DNA of 34,322 nucleotides from an uncultured Pelagibacteraceae bacterium (GTDB taxonomy: Bacteria; Pseudomonadota; Alphaproteobacteria; Pelagibacterales; Pelagibacteraceae). The DNA lies in NCBI GenBank assembly GCA_902596975.1, contig CACJWS010000003.1:101914-136235 (forward strand). The letters run 5' to 3'. The notes beneath the pieces were generated by a model that was given only the letters and a program-made list of their open reading frames with translations, did not search any database and was not told the origin of the DNA. This document shows positions 7,569-15,634 of this stretch, piece after piece. Numbering within the stretch: position 1 is the stretch's first letter; each line of letters begins with the position of its first letter. A program made the position numbers and the translations under genes.

Positions 7569-8610
7569 ATTTGTTTTCTTCCCACAAATTTTTTATATTT
7601 ACAAGTGGAGATACTCCATAAATAGAATTTACATTGGTTGCATGTATTGCAAGAGACGGAATTGGGCTCAAACATACCTCTGATTTAAAAATGTCGTGCA
7701 AAGGTTTTTCAAATGGAGAATGTTCTTTTTTACACATACTTAACAACTTTTCAAAATACTTATTAACCATCCTATTACTTGTCAAAAAAGTGCATAAAGT
7801 TTGATCTATTTTCCTCCAATGAGATTGATTACCAAGGAGCACTTTTGTATCTTCTGGCGAAAAATATAAATATGGATAATCTGTTGGGCACAGAAAAAGT
7901 TCATCATTTAAAATTGTTGAAAATTTTTCATACGCAAACACCATTTCTTCAAGGCTATTTTTTTTATGAATGTAATCATCTTCAACAAAGTAAATTAGAT
8001 CATCAGAATTTCTTGATATTTCAATTGATTGATGAATATTAGACATATTTGATTTTTGAGCATCTGTGACGTTTTCATTTTTTTCGTTTTTATGATCTAT
8101 AAATGATTTATATTTTTCAATATCTAACTTTTCTATTCTGCTCTCAAAAAATTGATTATTTAAAATTTTATTGTATTTATTCAATATTTCTTGATCTGAA
8201 TTATGATCTATTATTGTTAATTTTAATTTTATGGACTCGAAGAGATCTTTGGATGAATTGATAGAATTTACCAAAGAATTTAATGATCTTATTGAATACT
8301 CCTCTTTTTTTTTATCAAATATTCTTTTTTTTGTTTGAGATAACATTAAAACAGAGGCACAGCTTCTAAAAATAATTTCTAAAGCTTTTACTTTTCTTGT
8401 AATTTTTAGTGAACCCATTGGTATTGTTATTGATTTTTGTCCTATAGTGGAAAGATTTTGATTACTGGAATCCTTCAATGAAGGTATATCGTAATTGCTA
8501 TTATTGATTATTTCGAAGCCAAAATATCGATTTATTTTAATTAACAGTTTTTCAATAAATGAATTTTTTTTCTTTAATTTTAATTCTTTCACAATATAAC
8601 TGTATAGCAA
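7552..8610 (-). CDS. Unknown protein, possibly a glycosyltransferase-like enzyme
   Basis: No family is recognised with confidence in this 352-residue, mostly soluble protein. LTIIDHNSD (131-139) and YFVEDDYIH (207-215) resemble the nucleotide-binding strand and the acidic DxD-like motif of GT-A fold glycosyltransferases. FLCPTDYPYLYF (239-250) and a histidine-rich C-terminus (SLAIHATNVNSIYG) follow. The frame opens with TTG at 8610, two bases from the divergent rhodanese ATG; a GTG at 8592 is an alternative start and no ATG occurs before residue 65. Neither start has a clear ribosome-binding site. It probably shares a transcript with bcp. Confidence 0.6.
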   Translation of the reverse strand: MLYSYIVKELKLKKKNSFIEKLLIKINRYFGFEIINNSNYDIPSLKDSSNQNLSTIGQKSITIPMGSLKITRKVKALEIIFRSCASVLMLSQTKKRIFDKKKEEYSIRSLNSLVNSINSSKDLFESIKLKLTIIDHNSDQEILNKYNKILNNQFFESRIEKLDIEKYKSFIDHKNEKNENVTDAQKSNMSNIHQSIEISRNSDDLIYFVEDDYIHKKNSLEEMVFAYEKFSTILNDELFLCPTDYPYLYFSPEDTKVLLGNQSHWRKIDQTLCTFLTSNRMVNKYFEKLLSMCKKEHSPFEKPLHDIFKSEVCLSPIPSLAIHATNVNSIYGVSPLVNIKNLWEENKYDKNS

Positions 8611-8611
8611 T

Positions 8612-8998
8612 ATGAAAATTAAATCATCACAAACACTTGTTAACGAAGCTTTAAATCAAATTAAAACACTTTCTCCAGCTGAAGCTCTAGAAATGGTAAA
8701 TTCAGATAAATGTAATCTAATAGATATAAGAGATATCAGAGAACTAGAGAAAATGGGAAGAATAGAAAATTCACATCATATTCCAAGAGGCATGCTTGAA
8801 TTTTGGATGGATCCAGACAGTCCTTACTTTAAAGAAGGCAAGATAGATATGAATAAAGAAATGGTATTATTTTGCGCAGGCGGACTAAGATCTGCATTAG
8901 CTACAAAATCATTGAAAGATATGGGGTTTGAAAAAATTTCACATATAGATGGTGGGTTTTCTCAAATGAAGAGCAGTGGTTTCAAAGTAGAAAAATAA
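8612..8998 (+). CDS. Rhodanese-domain sulfurtransferase
   Basis: This 128-residue single-domain rhodanese-like protein would carry a persulfide on C88 in the active loop CAGGLRSA. It contains the CH2A-like LIDIRDIRELEKMGRI and the IPRGMLEFW segment common in this subfamily. Single-domain rhodaneses transfer sulfane sulfur or detoxify thiosulfate or cyanide; the acceptor is not visible. The gene is divergent from the 352-residue gene with only one base between the two possible start codons, so any promoter lies inside one of the coding regions. Confidence 0.88.
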   Translation: MKIKSSQTLVNEALNQIKTLSPAEALEMVNSDKCNLIDIRDIRELEKMGRIENSHHIPRGMLEFWMDPDSPYFKEGKIDMNKEMVLFCAGGLRSALATKSLKDMGFEKISHIDGGFSQMKSSGFKVEK

Positions 8999-8999
8999 A

Positions 9000-9473
9000 T
9001 CAATCAAACAAAGTTATTCTTTTTGCGAAAAAAATTCTTATTACCCAGTATATAAATATACCTAAAGGACCAACAAAATAAGTAATTATTAAAGGAAAGA
9101 AGACTAGTATTTTTGACATATAAAATCTCTGACTATCTCTAACAATCCAAGATCCACAAAATAAATTTATAGCCAAAAAGTGTGTCCAAAATAAAATTAA
9201 AAACTCATTACTTTCAAATAGTTCGGCTAGGTCATAAAAACTTAAATACAAAATAAAGTTTTTATCAAAATCATATCCGGCAAAAAAGAATATATATAAT
9301 AGATAAACATAAACGCTTGCCAAAATAAATGTTGGAATTATTGATGTAACAAATAAACCACAAACTTTAGTTTGTGGAAAAATAATAAGCATTAACCAAA
9401 AAGGTATTACACCTATATTCAGCCACATATAGATCATTTCTACTGTAAAAAATGCAGATATTTGTTCAATCAT
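9000..9473 (-). CDS. ABA4-like membrane protein (DUF4281 family)
   Basis: This 157-residue membrane protein has about four hydrophobic helices. Family features seen are WLNIGVIPFWLMLIIFP near the N-terminus, FWTHFLAINLFCGSWIVRD in the middle (H96-D111 region) and a C-terminal GPLGIFIYWVIR. The plant relative ABA4 is needed for neoxanthin formation; the role of bacterial members is unclear, so no function is assigned. The stop lies one base after the rhodanese stop on the opposite strand. The start overlaps the region before recX. Confidence 0.75.
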   Translation of the reverse strand: MIEQISAFFTVEMIYMWLNIGVIPFWLMLIIFPQTKVCGLFVTSIIPTFILASVYVYLLYIFFFAGYDFDKNFILYLSFYDLAELFESNEFLILFWTHFLAINLFCGSWIVRDSQRFYMSKILVFFPLIITYFVGPLGIFIYWVIRIFFAKRITLFD

Positions 9474-9500
9474 CAGGGTTATATTATATTAAATGCAATA

Positions 9501-10064
9501 ATGATTCCTATAAAAAATAAAAAAAAAAACTTAGAAGCGACAATTGATGAAATGCGTAACTTTGCACTTAATTATGTAGAAAAATTTGCACCATCAAAAC
9601 AACAGCTAAAAACATATCTTTTAAAGAAATATTTAAGATCTAAAGTTGATAACGTTAAAAGAAGCAATATTTCAGATCTAATCGAGATTGTAGCTGAAGA
9701 TTTAGAAAAATCTAAATTTATAAATGATAAATTTTATTCAGAAACAAAGGCAAAAAGTCTAATCCAACGTGGATCATCAATAAATAAGATTAGAAATTAT
9801 TTAATAAGCAAAGGAGTTGGAGAAAAATACATAAAAAATACAATTGAACAAATTAATGAAAATAATGAAGATCAAGATTTTTTTTCAGCCATAAAAGTTT
9901 GTAAAAAAAAAAGAATTGGTCCCTCAAGAACTGAAGATAATAGAACTTTATTTTACAAAAAAGATATTGGAATATTAGCAAGATCTGGATTTGATTTTGA
10001 AGTATCAAGGAGAGTAATGGATCTAGATAAAGAGGAATATTTGAAAATTATAAATCTTCTTTAG
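9501..10064 (+). CDS. recX: RecX regulatory protein
   Basis: This 187-residue RecX protein modulates RecA filaments. It consists of three-helix repeats: SKQQLKTYLLKKY, then FINDKFYSETKAKSLIQRG, then RNYLISKGVGEKYIKNTIEQ. The motif FYSETKAKSLIQRGSS fits the family's F-D-x-x-x-A-x-x-x-x-x-x-x-x-G pattern. A longer frame opens at 9462, but it reaches into the start of the divergent ABA4-like gene, so the ATG at 9501 is preferred. recA is not beside it. The 3' end overlaps a small minus-strand gene by 17 bases. Confidence 0.85.
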   Translation: MIPIKNKKKNLEATIDEMRNFALNYVEKFAPSKQQLKTYLLKKYLRSKVDNVKRSNISDLIEIVAEDLEKSKFINDKFYSETKAKSLIQRGSSINKIRNYLISKGVGEKYIKNTIEQINENNEDQDFFSAIKVCKKKRIGPSRTEDNRTLFYKKDIGILARSGFDFEVSRRVMDLDKEEYLKIINLL

Positions 10065-10197
10065 ATTTTTTATTCTTTTCTTCTAAATAATATTGTATTT
10101 TGTTTTTTATAAAGTTTTTTACCATCACAAATACTATTAAACCAAAAATTGATACAGATACTATTATAATTAATATTATTCTTATTTGTTCACTCAT
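10048..10197 (-). CDS. Small single-helix membrane protein, 49 residues
   Basis: The protein begins MSEQIRIILI, has one hydrophobic helix at about 7-26, then a basic and acidic tail ending KNKKSKEDL. Its ATG overlaps the cysQ stop codon (TAATG sharing one base), which is strong support for coupled translation as the last gene of the DUF3553-cysQ run. No family is recognised. The size and layout (short N-terminus, one helix, charged tail) resemble accessory peptides such as CcmD, but no sequence match to that family is claimed. Confidence 0.65.
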   Translation of the reverse strand: MSEQIRIILIIIVSVSIFGLIVFVMVKNFIKNKIQYYLEEKNKKSKEDL

Positions 10198-10967
10198 TAT
10201 ATATTTTTATTTCTTTTCAAAATTATACTAGGATTTTTAAAATTTTCTTTTCCGTAAAGTATTTCATTTCCCTCAAAATCTGTAACTATACCTCCTGCAT
10301 TTTCAAGAATTGCATGCCCAGCAGCTATATCCCATTCACATGCTCTAGGCTCAGCAACATAGCCGTCGTATTCATTTGAAGCTATTACACAAAATTTTAA
10401 AGAACTTTTCATCCTTTTAAATTTGCTAACATTCATTGATTGATATATTTTGCTAATTTCAGGTTTTAGTTTATTTGAATATGATACAAATTTAAGTTTA
10501 CTATTAGAAGTCTTTGAACAGTCTAATTTTACATGTTTATTATTAATTATTTCAAATGAACAATCTTTCTCATAAGAATAAAATAATCTATTTTTAGCGG
10601 GTGCATATATTATACCTGCTACTGCTCGATTATTAACTATTAAACCAGCGTTTAAAGTAAATTCATCAAGATCATTAATGTAATCATAAGTTCCATCAAT
10701 TGGATCTATTAGCCAAAAATTTTTTAAATCTTTCTTGGATTTATTATGACTAGTTTCTTCTGATACAATAGGTATTTGAGGAGTTAAATCATTTATTTTT
10801 TCAGTTAAAATTTTATTAACTTCGAGATCACCATTGCTAACAGGCGTATTATCTTCCTTAATTTCTTTTGTTAATCCTTTTTCCCTTAATTTTATTGAAA
10901 CTTTTCCTGCGTATAAAAAAGTATCAATCAGCTTTTCAATAATTTCTTTTATTTCGATTTTATTCAT
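10197..10967 (-). CDS. cysQ: 3'(2'),5'-bisphosphate nucleotidase (inositol monophosphatase family)
   Basis: This 256-residue metal-dependent phosphatase is probably CysQ, which removes the 3' phosphate of PAP/PAPS formed during sulfate assimilation. Metal-binding motifs are complete: VSEET (69-73, E70 and E71), LIDPIDGTYDY (86-96, with D88 and D91) and EWDIAAGHAI near the C-terminus. Inositol monophosphatase is the main alternative because the fold and motifs are shared. The gene starts directly after the DUF3553 stop (TAA-ATG) and its own stop overlaps the next start, so the three genes form one unit. Confidence 0.85.
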   Translation of the reverse strand: MNKIEIKEIIEKLIDTFLYAGKVSIKLREKGLTKEIKEDNTPVSNGDLEVNKILTEKINDLTPQIPIVSEETSHNKSKKDLKNFWLIDPIDGTYDYINDLDEFTLNAGLIVNNRAVAGIIYAPAKNRLFYSYEKDCSFEIINNKHVKLDCSKTSNSKLKFVSYSNKLKPEISKIYQSMNVSKFKRMKSSLKFCVIASNEYDGYVAEPRACEWDIAAGHAILENAGGIVTDFEGNEILYGKENFKNPSIILKRNKNI

Positions 10968-11135
10968 TTATTCCAATTTTTCTAACTCAATATTTTTAGC
11001 ATTGATAACTTTTTTTCCAACATTTTCAAAATTCACAGTTACTTTTTCCTTAATAATAGATTGCACTTGTCCTATTCCCCAATCTTTATTATTAGGATTT
11101 ATAACCTTATCACCTGGTTCAAAATCTAAAATCAT
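10968..11135 (-). CDS. DUF3553 family small protein, 55 residues
   Basis: The 55-residue protein begins [14 protein letters not shown] and continues [23 protein letters not shown] and a C-terminal LEKLE. These are the conserved blocks of DUF3553, a small beta-rich, CarD/UvrD-tail-like domain found widely in alphaproteobacteria. In other proteins similar modules bind RNA polymerase or DNA-repair partners; whether this stand-alone copy does so is inference. It is the first gene of the minus-strand run with cysQ, and its stop directly abuts the cysQ ATG. Confidence 0.85.
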   Translation of the reverse strand: MILDFEPGDKVINPNNKDWGIGQVQSIIKEKVTVNFENVGKKVINAKNIELEKLE

Positions 11136-11176
11136 TTGATTTTACTTATAATAGAAATGAGTATAAATACCACCTC

Positions 11177-12295
11177 ATGAATTTAGAGTTAAACTCAATT
11201 GGATTAAACAAGAAACCGTCTGATACAAAAGTAATTGTTGCTATGTCCGGTGGCGTAGATTCATCTACTGTTGCTGGTTTGATGAAAATGCAAGGATATA
11301 ACGTTACTGGCATAACTTTAAAACTATACAACGATAGTAAAGAAGTTGTTAAATCAAAAGTTTGTTGTTCGGGACAAGATGTTATAGATGCAAAAAGAGT
11401 TGCTCATAAGTTAGATATTGACCATAAAATTCTTTATTACCAAGATAAATTTAAGCAAGGAGTTATTGATAATTTTGTAGATAGCTACTTAAAAGGAGAA
11501 ACTCCAATACCATGCGTACAGTGTAATCAAACTGTTAAATTTAAAGATTTATTTGATTTTGCTAAAGATTTAAAAGCTGATGCTCTGATTACGGGTCATT
11601 ACGTAAAAAACATAACAATTAATGAAAAAAATAATATGTATAGGGCAATAGATGAAAATAGAGATCAAAGTTATTTTCTTTTCAATACAACTAGAGAACA
11701 ATTGAATTATTTACGCTTTCCATTGGGAGGTATGTTAAAAAAAGAAACTAGAGATATAGCAAAAGATCTCAATTTAAATGTTGCAGATAAACCGGATAGT
11801 CAAGACATATGTTTTGTTCCAAACGGAGATTATTCATCTGTAATAAAAAAATTTAGACCAGACTCATTAAAAAAAGGTAATATTAAAAATTTAAATGGTG
11901 ATGTAATCGGTGTACATGATGGAATTGTTAATTTTACTATTGGGCAAAGAAAAGGAATAAAAGTGGCTAACAAAGAAGCATTATATGTGATTAAAATTGA
12001 TGCCAAAAATAATGAGATTATTGTCGGTGGAAGAGAGCACCTTGGGAAAAAGAAAATTAATTTAAAAAATATAAATTTATTATCTGATCATAATGAATTA
12101 AGTGAAGATGTACTAGTCAAAGTTAGATCTACTGGCAAGTTATTAGCCAGTAAAGTAAATCTTTTAAACGAGAATAGTGCTGAGGTAAATTTGGATAACC
12201 CTGAAGATGGTATTTCACCTGGACAAGCGTGTGTTTTTTATAAAAAAGACCAATTTGGATTTAAAGTATTAGGTGGCGGATGGATTACGAGTTAA
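11177..12295 (+). CDS. mnmA: tRNA-specific 2-thiouridylase MnmA
   Basis: This 372-residue cytoplasmic enzyme forms 2-thiouridine at position 34 of Glu, Gln and Lys tRNAs using ATP and a persulfide donor. The PP-loop SGGVDS is at 24-29. The catalytic cysteines are C116 in [11 protein letters not shown] and C212 in SQDICFV. The C-terminal beta-barrel ([10 protein letters not shown]) is complete. A seven-codon frame at 11157-11180 ends in a TGA overlapping the mnmA ATG. TATAAT at 11147-11152 is a candidate -10 box. The 3' end overlaps the convergent membrane protein gene by 27 bases. Confidence 0.95.
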   Translation: MNLELNSIGLNKKPSDTKVIVAMSGGVDSSTVAGLMKMQGYNVTGITLKLYNDSKEVVKSKVCCSGQDVIDAKRVAHKLDIDHKILYYQDKFKQGVIDNFVDSYLKGETPIPCVQCNQTVKFKDLFDFAKDLKADALITGHYVKNITINEKNNMYRAIDENRDQSYFLFNTTREQLNYLRFPLGGMLKKETRDIAKDLNLNVADKPDSQDICFVPNGDYSSVIKKFRPDSLKKGNIKNLNGDVIGVHDGIVNFTIGQRKGIKVANKEALYVIKIDAKNNEIIVGGREHLGKKKINLKNINLLSDHNELSEDVLVKVRSTGKLLASKVNLLNENSAEVNLDNPEDGISPGQACVFYKKDQFGFKVLGGGWITS

Positions 12296-13069
12296 ATCTT
12301 TTGATCCAAAAAAATAAAAAAAATAAAACAAAAAAATTAAAACAAAATAATTCCATTCAATCATTTGTATTATTGATTTTTCAACTTTAAAAGCAAAAAA
12401 GAAAATTGAAAAAAGTAATACAATAATTAGAATATTTACAATGAACACCTGCAATTTAAAATATACATTTTTTAATATTTGATTTTTTCCAGATAAATTG
12501 TTTATTAATTTTACAAAAAAAAATTTACAAGATATTGCTGAAATTACACAAATAGCCAAGTTAATTTTCAATAAAATTTTAATTAAACTATTATCAAAAT
12601 TTAAACCTAAAAAAATTGTATGAAGAATTAAAGTTATTCCACTCACATAACCTAAGTATGAAATTTTATTTGTTATTTTGTTGTCCACATCATAACAATT
12701 AAAAATCTTTTTTTGGTAAAACCAAAATAAAATTAACAAAATTCCTGTAATTATCATGAATGGTTTAAAGATTAAATTATTTGGAAATACCCTTCCAAGT
12801 CTACTTATTGATGTTGTGCCATCAATATATGGAATCGCATAACCGAGCGTCTTTATACTCTGCTTGTCTCTAAGAGCATCGCCAGCATTATAAATTTTAA
12901 TACCCTTAAAGTATTCTTTGTCAGCATTTTCAAGTCCATACCAATTACCTGGTGTAGGTTCACTGCTAAATTCAAAGCTTTGAGACAATATAAGAATTAT
13001 ATTTATGGTAATAATGGGGATCAAAAATATTGCTAATCCCACAAATCTGGATTTGTTGAGATTATTCAT
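12269..13069 (-). CDS. Membrane protein of unknown function
   Basis: No family is recognised in this 266-residue protein. A hydrophobic helix (about 12-30) is followed by a polar, probably periplasmic stretch (about 31-100) with [15 protein letters not shown] and [20 protein letters not shown], and then about five hydrophobic helices (105-255). The cytoplasmic tail is short ([12 protein letters not shown]). It lies ten bases downstream of a tiny basic-protein gene on the same strand and converges with mnmA, overlapping it by 27 bases. The very high A+T and Phe/Ile/Asn content match the neighbouring genes, so there is no sign of recent transfer. Confidence 0.7.
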   Translation of the reverse strand: MNNLNKSRFVGLAIFLIPIITINIILILSQSFEFSSEPTPGNWYGLENADKEYFKGIKIYNAGDALRDKQSIKTLGYAIPYIDGTTSISRLGRVFPNNLIFKPFMIITGILLILFWFYQKKIFNCYDVDNKITNKISYLGYVSGITLILHTIFLGLNFDNSLIKILLKINLAICVISAISCKFFFVKLINNLSGKNQILKNVYFKLQVFIVNILIIVLLFSIFFFAFKVEKSIIQMIEWNYFVLIFLFYFFYFFGSKDLTRNPSAT

Positions 13070-13079
13070 TTTACGGATA

Positions 13080-13163
13080 TTACTTTTTCTTATTTTTTTT
13101 TCTGGCCCTTCTCTTTTTCGATCCCATTTTTCTTCGGCCTCTATGCTTTTTGGGGTATCCCAT
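13080..13163 (-). CDS. Tiny, extremely basic protein, 27 residues (ribosomal-type?)
   Basis: The frame encodes a 27-residue protein starting MGYPKKHRGRRKMG and ending RARKKNKKK; about two thirds of the residues are Lys, Arg or His and none is acidic. A clear AAGGAG ribosome-binding site precedes the ATG at close spacing, rare in this window. The composition and the KMGSKKRRARKK block recall tiny ribosomal proteins such as bTHX or the bS22/COX24-type peptides, but no firm family match can be made by eye. The plus-strand frame over the same bases (13005-13223) lacks such features. Confidence 0.65.
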   Translation of the reverse strand: MGYPKKHRGRRKMGSKKRRARKKNKKK

Positions 13164-13187
13164 AATCTCCTTAGTTTTACAATTTTA

Positions 13188-13224
13188 TTGACTTATTCGA
13201 AGGATATAGCATTGTCAATATAAC
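13188..13224. promoter_or_regulatory. Candidate overlapping promoters before metC and the 27-residue gene
   Basis: TTGACT on the + strand (13188-13193) and TTGACA on the - strand (complement of 13213-13218) form an inverted ATTGAC...GTCAAT pair. TATAAC at 13219-13224 could be a -10 box for metC, whose ATG (13239) has no ribosome-binding site. A matching -10 for the minus strand is weak (TAAGTC). The arrangement would make the two promoters overlap. Confidence 0.3.
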
Positions 13225-13238
13225 TAATCAATTTTTTT

Positions 13239-14417
13239 ATGGTTAATTCAGTTAAAACTTTTTTGAAACAAGTAGGAAAAGATTATCAAAATCAGTCGGT
13301 TAACCCGCCAGTAGTTAGAGCTTCAACGATAATATTTAAAACTTTACAAGATATAAAGAAAACACAAAGCAATTATAAAAAAAATCCTTTAAGTAAAAAT
13401 TTTGATTATGGTCGAAAAGGAACATCTACTACTTTTGTATTACAACAACTATTAAGAAAAATAGAAAATGCTTACCAAGTTTATTTAACACCAACAGGAT
13501 TTGGTGCTGTTTTTCTTGGAGTGATTAGCGTTGTAAGACCTGGTGATGAAATTATTATAACAGACTCAGTTTACTCTCCCACAAGATTTTTAACCGAAGA
13601 CTATTTAAAAAAATTCAATATTAAAGCAGTATTTTATGATCCAAAAAACTTAGATGACTTAAAAAAAAAAATTACAAAAAAGACTAAACTTATTTTTGTT
13701 GAAAACCCTGGAAGTAACACATTTGAATTTCAAGATTTAAAAAAAATATTATCTTTTGCTAAGCATAAGAATATTTATACAGCTATTGATAACACATGGG
13801 GAACACCTTATTTAATCAAGCCTTTAGACTTAGGTTTTGATATGTCTATAGTTTCAGCGACAAAATATTATTCTGGTCATTCAGATGTTATGGGTGGCAG
13901 CTTAGCTATTAAAAAAAGACTTTTTAAACAAGTGGAATTAAGTCAAAAAGCAGTTGGTTTAAGACTAAGCCCTGATGATGCCTATTTAATTATGAGAGGA
14001 CTAAGAACATTAGATATTAGGTTAGACAAACATCAAGATAATACAATCAAGGTAGCTAATTTTTTGAGTAAACAAAAAAAAGTTAAAGAGGTTTTTTACC
14101 CAATTAAAAAAAATATTAAACAGTACAAAATGTGGAAAAAGTATTACTCAGGATCATCTGGGTTAATGGGTGTAAAAATTATTTCTAAAAATAAAAACTC
14201 TGTAATTAAATTTTTGAATAAACTAAAATTATTTGCCCATGGTTACAGCTGGGGTGGATTTGAAAGTCTTGCTTTATATCAGGACAAATTGGCACTGGGT
14301 AATAGGAGCTACACAAAGCTGAGTAATAACGAACATATTATAAGATTACATATTGGTTTAGAAGACCCAAATGATTTGATTGCTGACATTAAACAGGCTA
14401 TTAAATCTGTAAGATGA
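13239..14417 (+). CDS. metC: Cystathionine beta-lyase
   Basis: This 392-residue PLP enzyme of the Cys/Met metabolism family cleaves cystathionine to homocysteine, pyruvate and ammonia. The PLP lysine is K209 in SATKYYSGHSDVMGG and the ring-nitrogen partner is D184 in TAIDNTWGTP. The substrate-side motif FDYGRKGTSTT (55-65) and the C-terminal GYSWGGFESL are typical of proteobacterial MetC rather than MetB or gamma-lyases. The family is promiscuous, so other C-S lyase activity is possible. The stop overlaps the MFS start by four bases (ATGA). Confidence 0.88.
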   Translation: MVNSVKTFLKQVGKDYQNQSVNPPVVRASTIIFKTLQDIKKTQSNYKKNPLSKNFDYGRKGTSTTFVLQQLLRKIENAYQVYLTPTGFGAVFLGVISVVRPGDEIIITDSVYSPTRFLTEDYLKKFNIKAVFYDPKNLDDLKKKITKKTKLIFVENPGSNTFEFQDLKKILSFAKHKNIYTAIDNTWGTPYLIKPLDLGFDMSIVSATKYYSGHSDVMGGSLAIKKRLFKQVELSQKAVGLRLSPDDAYLIMRGLRTLDIRLDKHQDNTIKVANFLSKQKKVKEVFYPIKKNIKQYKMWKKYYSGSSGLMGVKIISKNKNSVIKFLNKLKLFAHGYSWGGFESLALYQDKLALGNRSYTKLSNNEHIIRLHIGLEDPNDLIADIKQAIKSVR

Positions 14418-15634
14418 ATGACACCAAATTTTTTCCAACAAAAAAAGCACTAGTTACTGTAATAGCTGCATCTGTTGTTGTTATTATTGCATTAGGAATA
14501 AGACAAACTTTTGGAATGTTTTATTTCGATTTTGCAACTGATTTAGACATCACGATAACACAGTTCGGTTTTACAATGGGATTACAGCTCTTATTGTGGG
14601 GTGTTTTCAGTCCTATGTTTGGAATTATTACTGACAAGTATGGTGGTAATATTGCAATCTTTATTGGTTTTGTTTTTTATTTATTAGCGATTTTATTATT
14701 TTATTCAGGCTTTAATACTGGTTATTATTTTACTATAACAATTGGAATATTAGTTGGTGTTGGATTGGGATCCACAGCTATTAGTATACCTGTTTCAGTT
14801 GTTGCAAAACATTTTCCAGTTTCAAGCAGAACAATAGCAACAGGCATTGTAACATCAGCTGGATCTTTTGGATATTTTATATCACCTCTAATCACTAGAT
14901 ACTCACTTGTTGAACATGGGTGGGAAAATACAATGTTATTTTTCTGTTTCTTTTTGGGCTTAGGATTAATTGTAGCATTATTTGTTTCAACACCAAAAAT
15001 ACCTGTTGGTACAAATCAAAATAACAACCAAACAGCTAGAGAAGCTTTAAAAGAGGCTTTTTCAAATAAAAGTTACATCTATCTTACGTTAGGTTTTTTT
15101 GTATGTGGTTGGCACATTGCTTTAGTTGCAACTCATATACCCACGTACATGATTGATAAAGGATTACCAGACTGGTGTGCAGCAATGGTATTGGCTTTAA
15201 TCGGACTTTTTAACATGGTTGGAACAATTACAAGTGGATATCTTGCAACTAGATACAGTCAAAAAATTTTATTAAGTGCGATTTACTTATTAAGAGGAGT
15301 ATCAATTATTTATTTCATATTCTTACCACCAAGTGTATTTAATTCAGTAATCTTTGGAATTACTTTTGGGATGTTATGGCTATCAACAGTTCCGCCAACA
15401 AATGGAATCATAGGAAAAGTATTTGGAACTAAATATATCGGATTGTTATATGGAATTGTTTTTGTAAGTCATCAAATTGGATCTTTTTTAGGAGCTTATT
15501 TGAGTGGAGTTTTCTACGAACTTAACGGCAATTTTGATTATGCTTGGTACATATCTATCGCATTATCTATTTTTGCTGGTTTGATACATTTACCTATAAA
15601 AGAGAAGCCAATTGAACGACCACAAATCGCATAA
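14414..15634 (+). CDS. Major facilitator superfamily transporter
   Basis: This 406-residue protein has about twelve hydrophobic segments. The N-terminal half carries RQTFGMFYFDFATDLDIT and a loop 2-3 motif GIITDKYGGN, and loop 8-9 has SGYLATRYSQK. It resembles the monocarboxylate/oxalate-formate-antiporter-like MFS branch (FGMTFGMLWLSTVPPTNG-like pattern near the C-terminus). The substrate is unknown. It overlaps metC by four bases and pabB by 23 bases, placing it inside an operon without a clear functional link to either. Confidence 0.85.
   Translation: MNDTKFFPTKKALVTVIAASVVVIIALGIRQTFGMFYFDFATDLDITITQFGFTMGLQLLLWGVFSPMFGIITDKYGGNIAIFIGFVFYLLAILLFYSGFNTGYYFTITIGILVGVGLGSTAISIPVSVVAKHFPVSSRTIATGIVTSAGSFGYFISPLITRYSLVEHGWENTMLFFCFFLGLGLIVALFVSTPKIPVGTNQNNNQTAREALKEAFSNKSYIYLTLGFFVCGWHIALVATHIPTYMIDKGLPDWCAAMVLALIGLFNMVGTITSGYLATRYSQKILLSAIYLLRGVSIIYFIFLPPSVFNSVIFGITFGMLWLSTVPPTNGIIGKVFGTKYIGLLYGIVFVSHQIGSFLGAYLSGVFYELNGNFDYAWYISIALSIFAGLIHLPIKEKPIERPQIA

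Noticed and set aside
7779..8042. Plus-strand frame of 87 codons inside the possible glycosyltransferase gene
   Set aside because: No ribosome-binding site, no family features, and fully antisense to a longer frame that overlaps bcp in operon fashion.
13005..13223. Plus-strand frame of 72 codons overlapping the 27-residue gene
   Set aside because: It is antisense to the membrane protein start and to the basic-protein gene, has no ribosome-binding site and no recognisable features.
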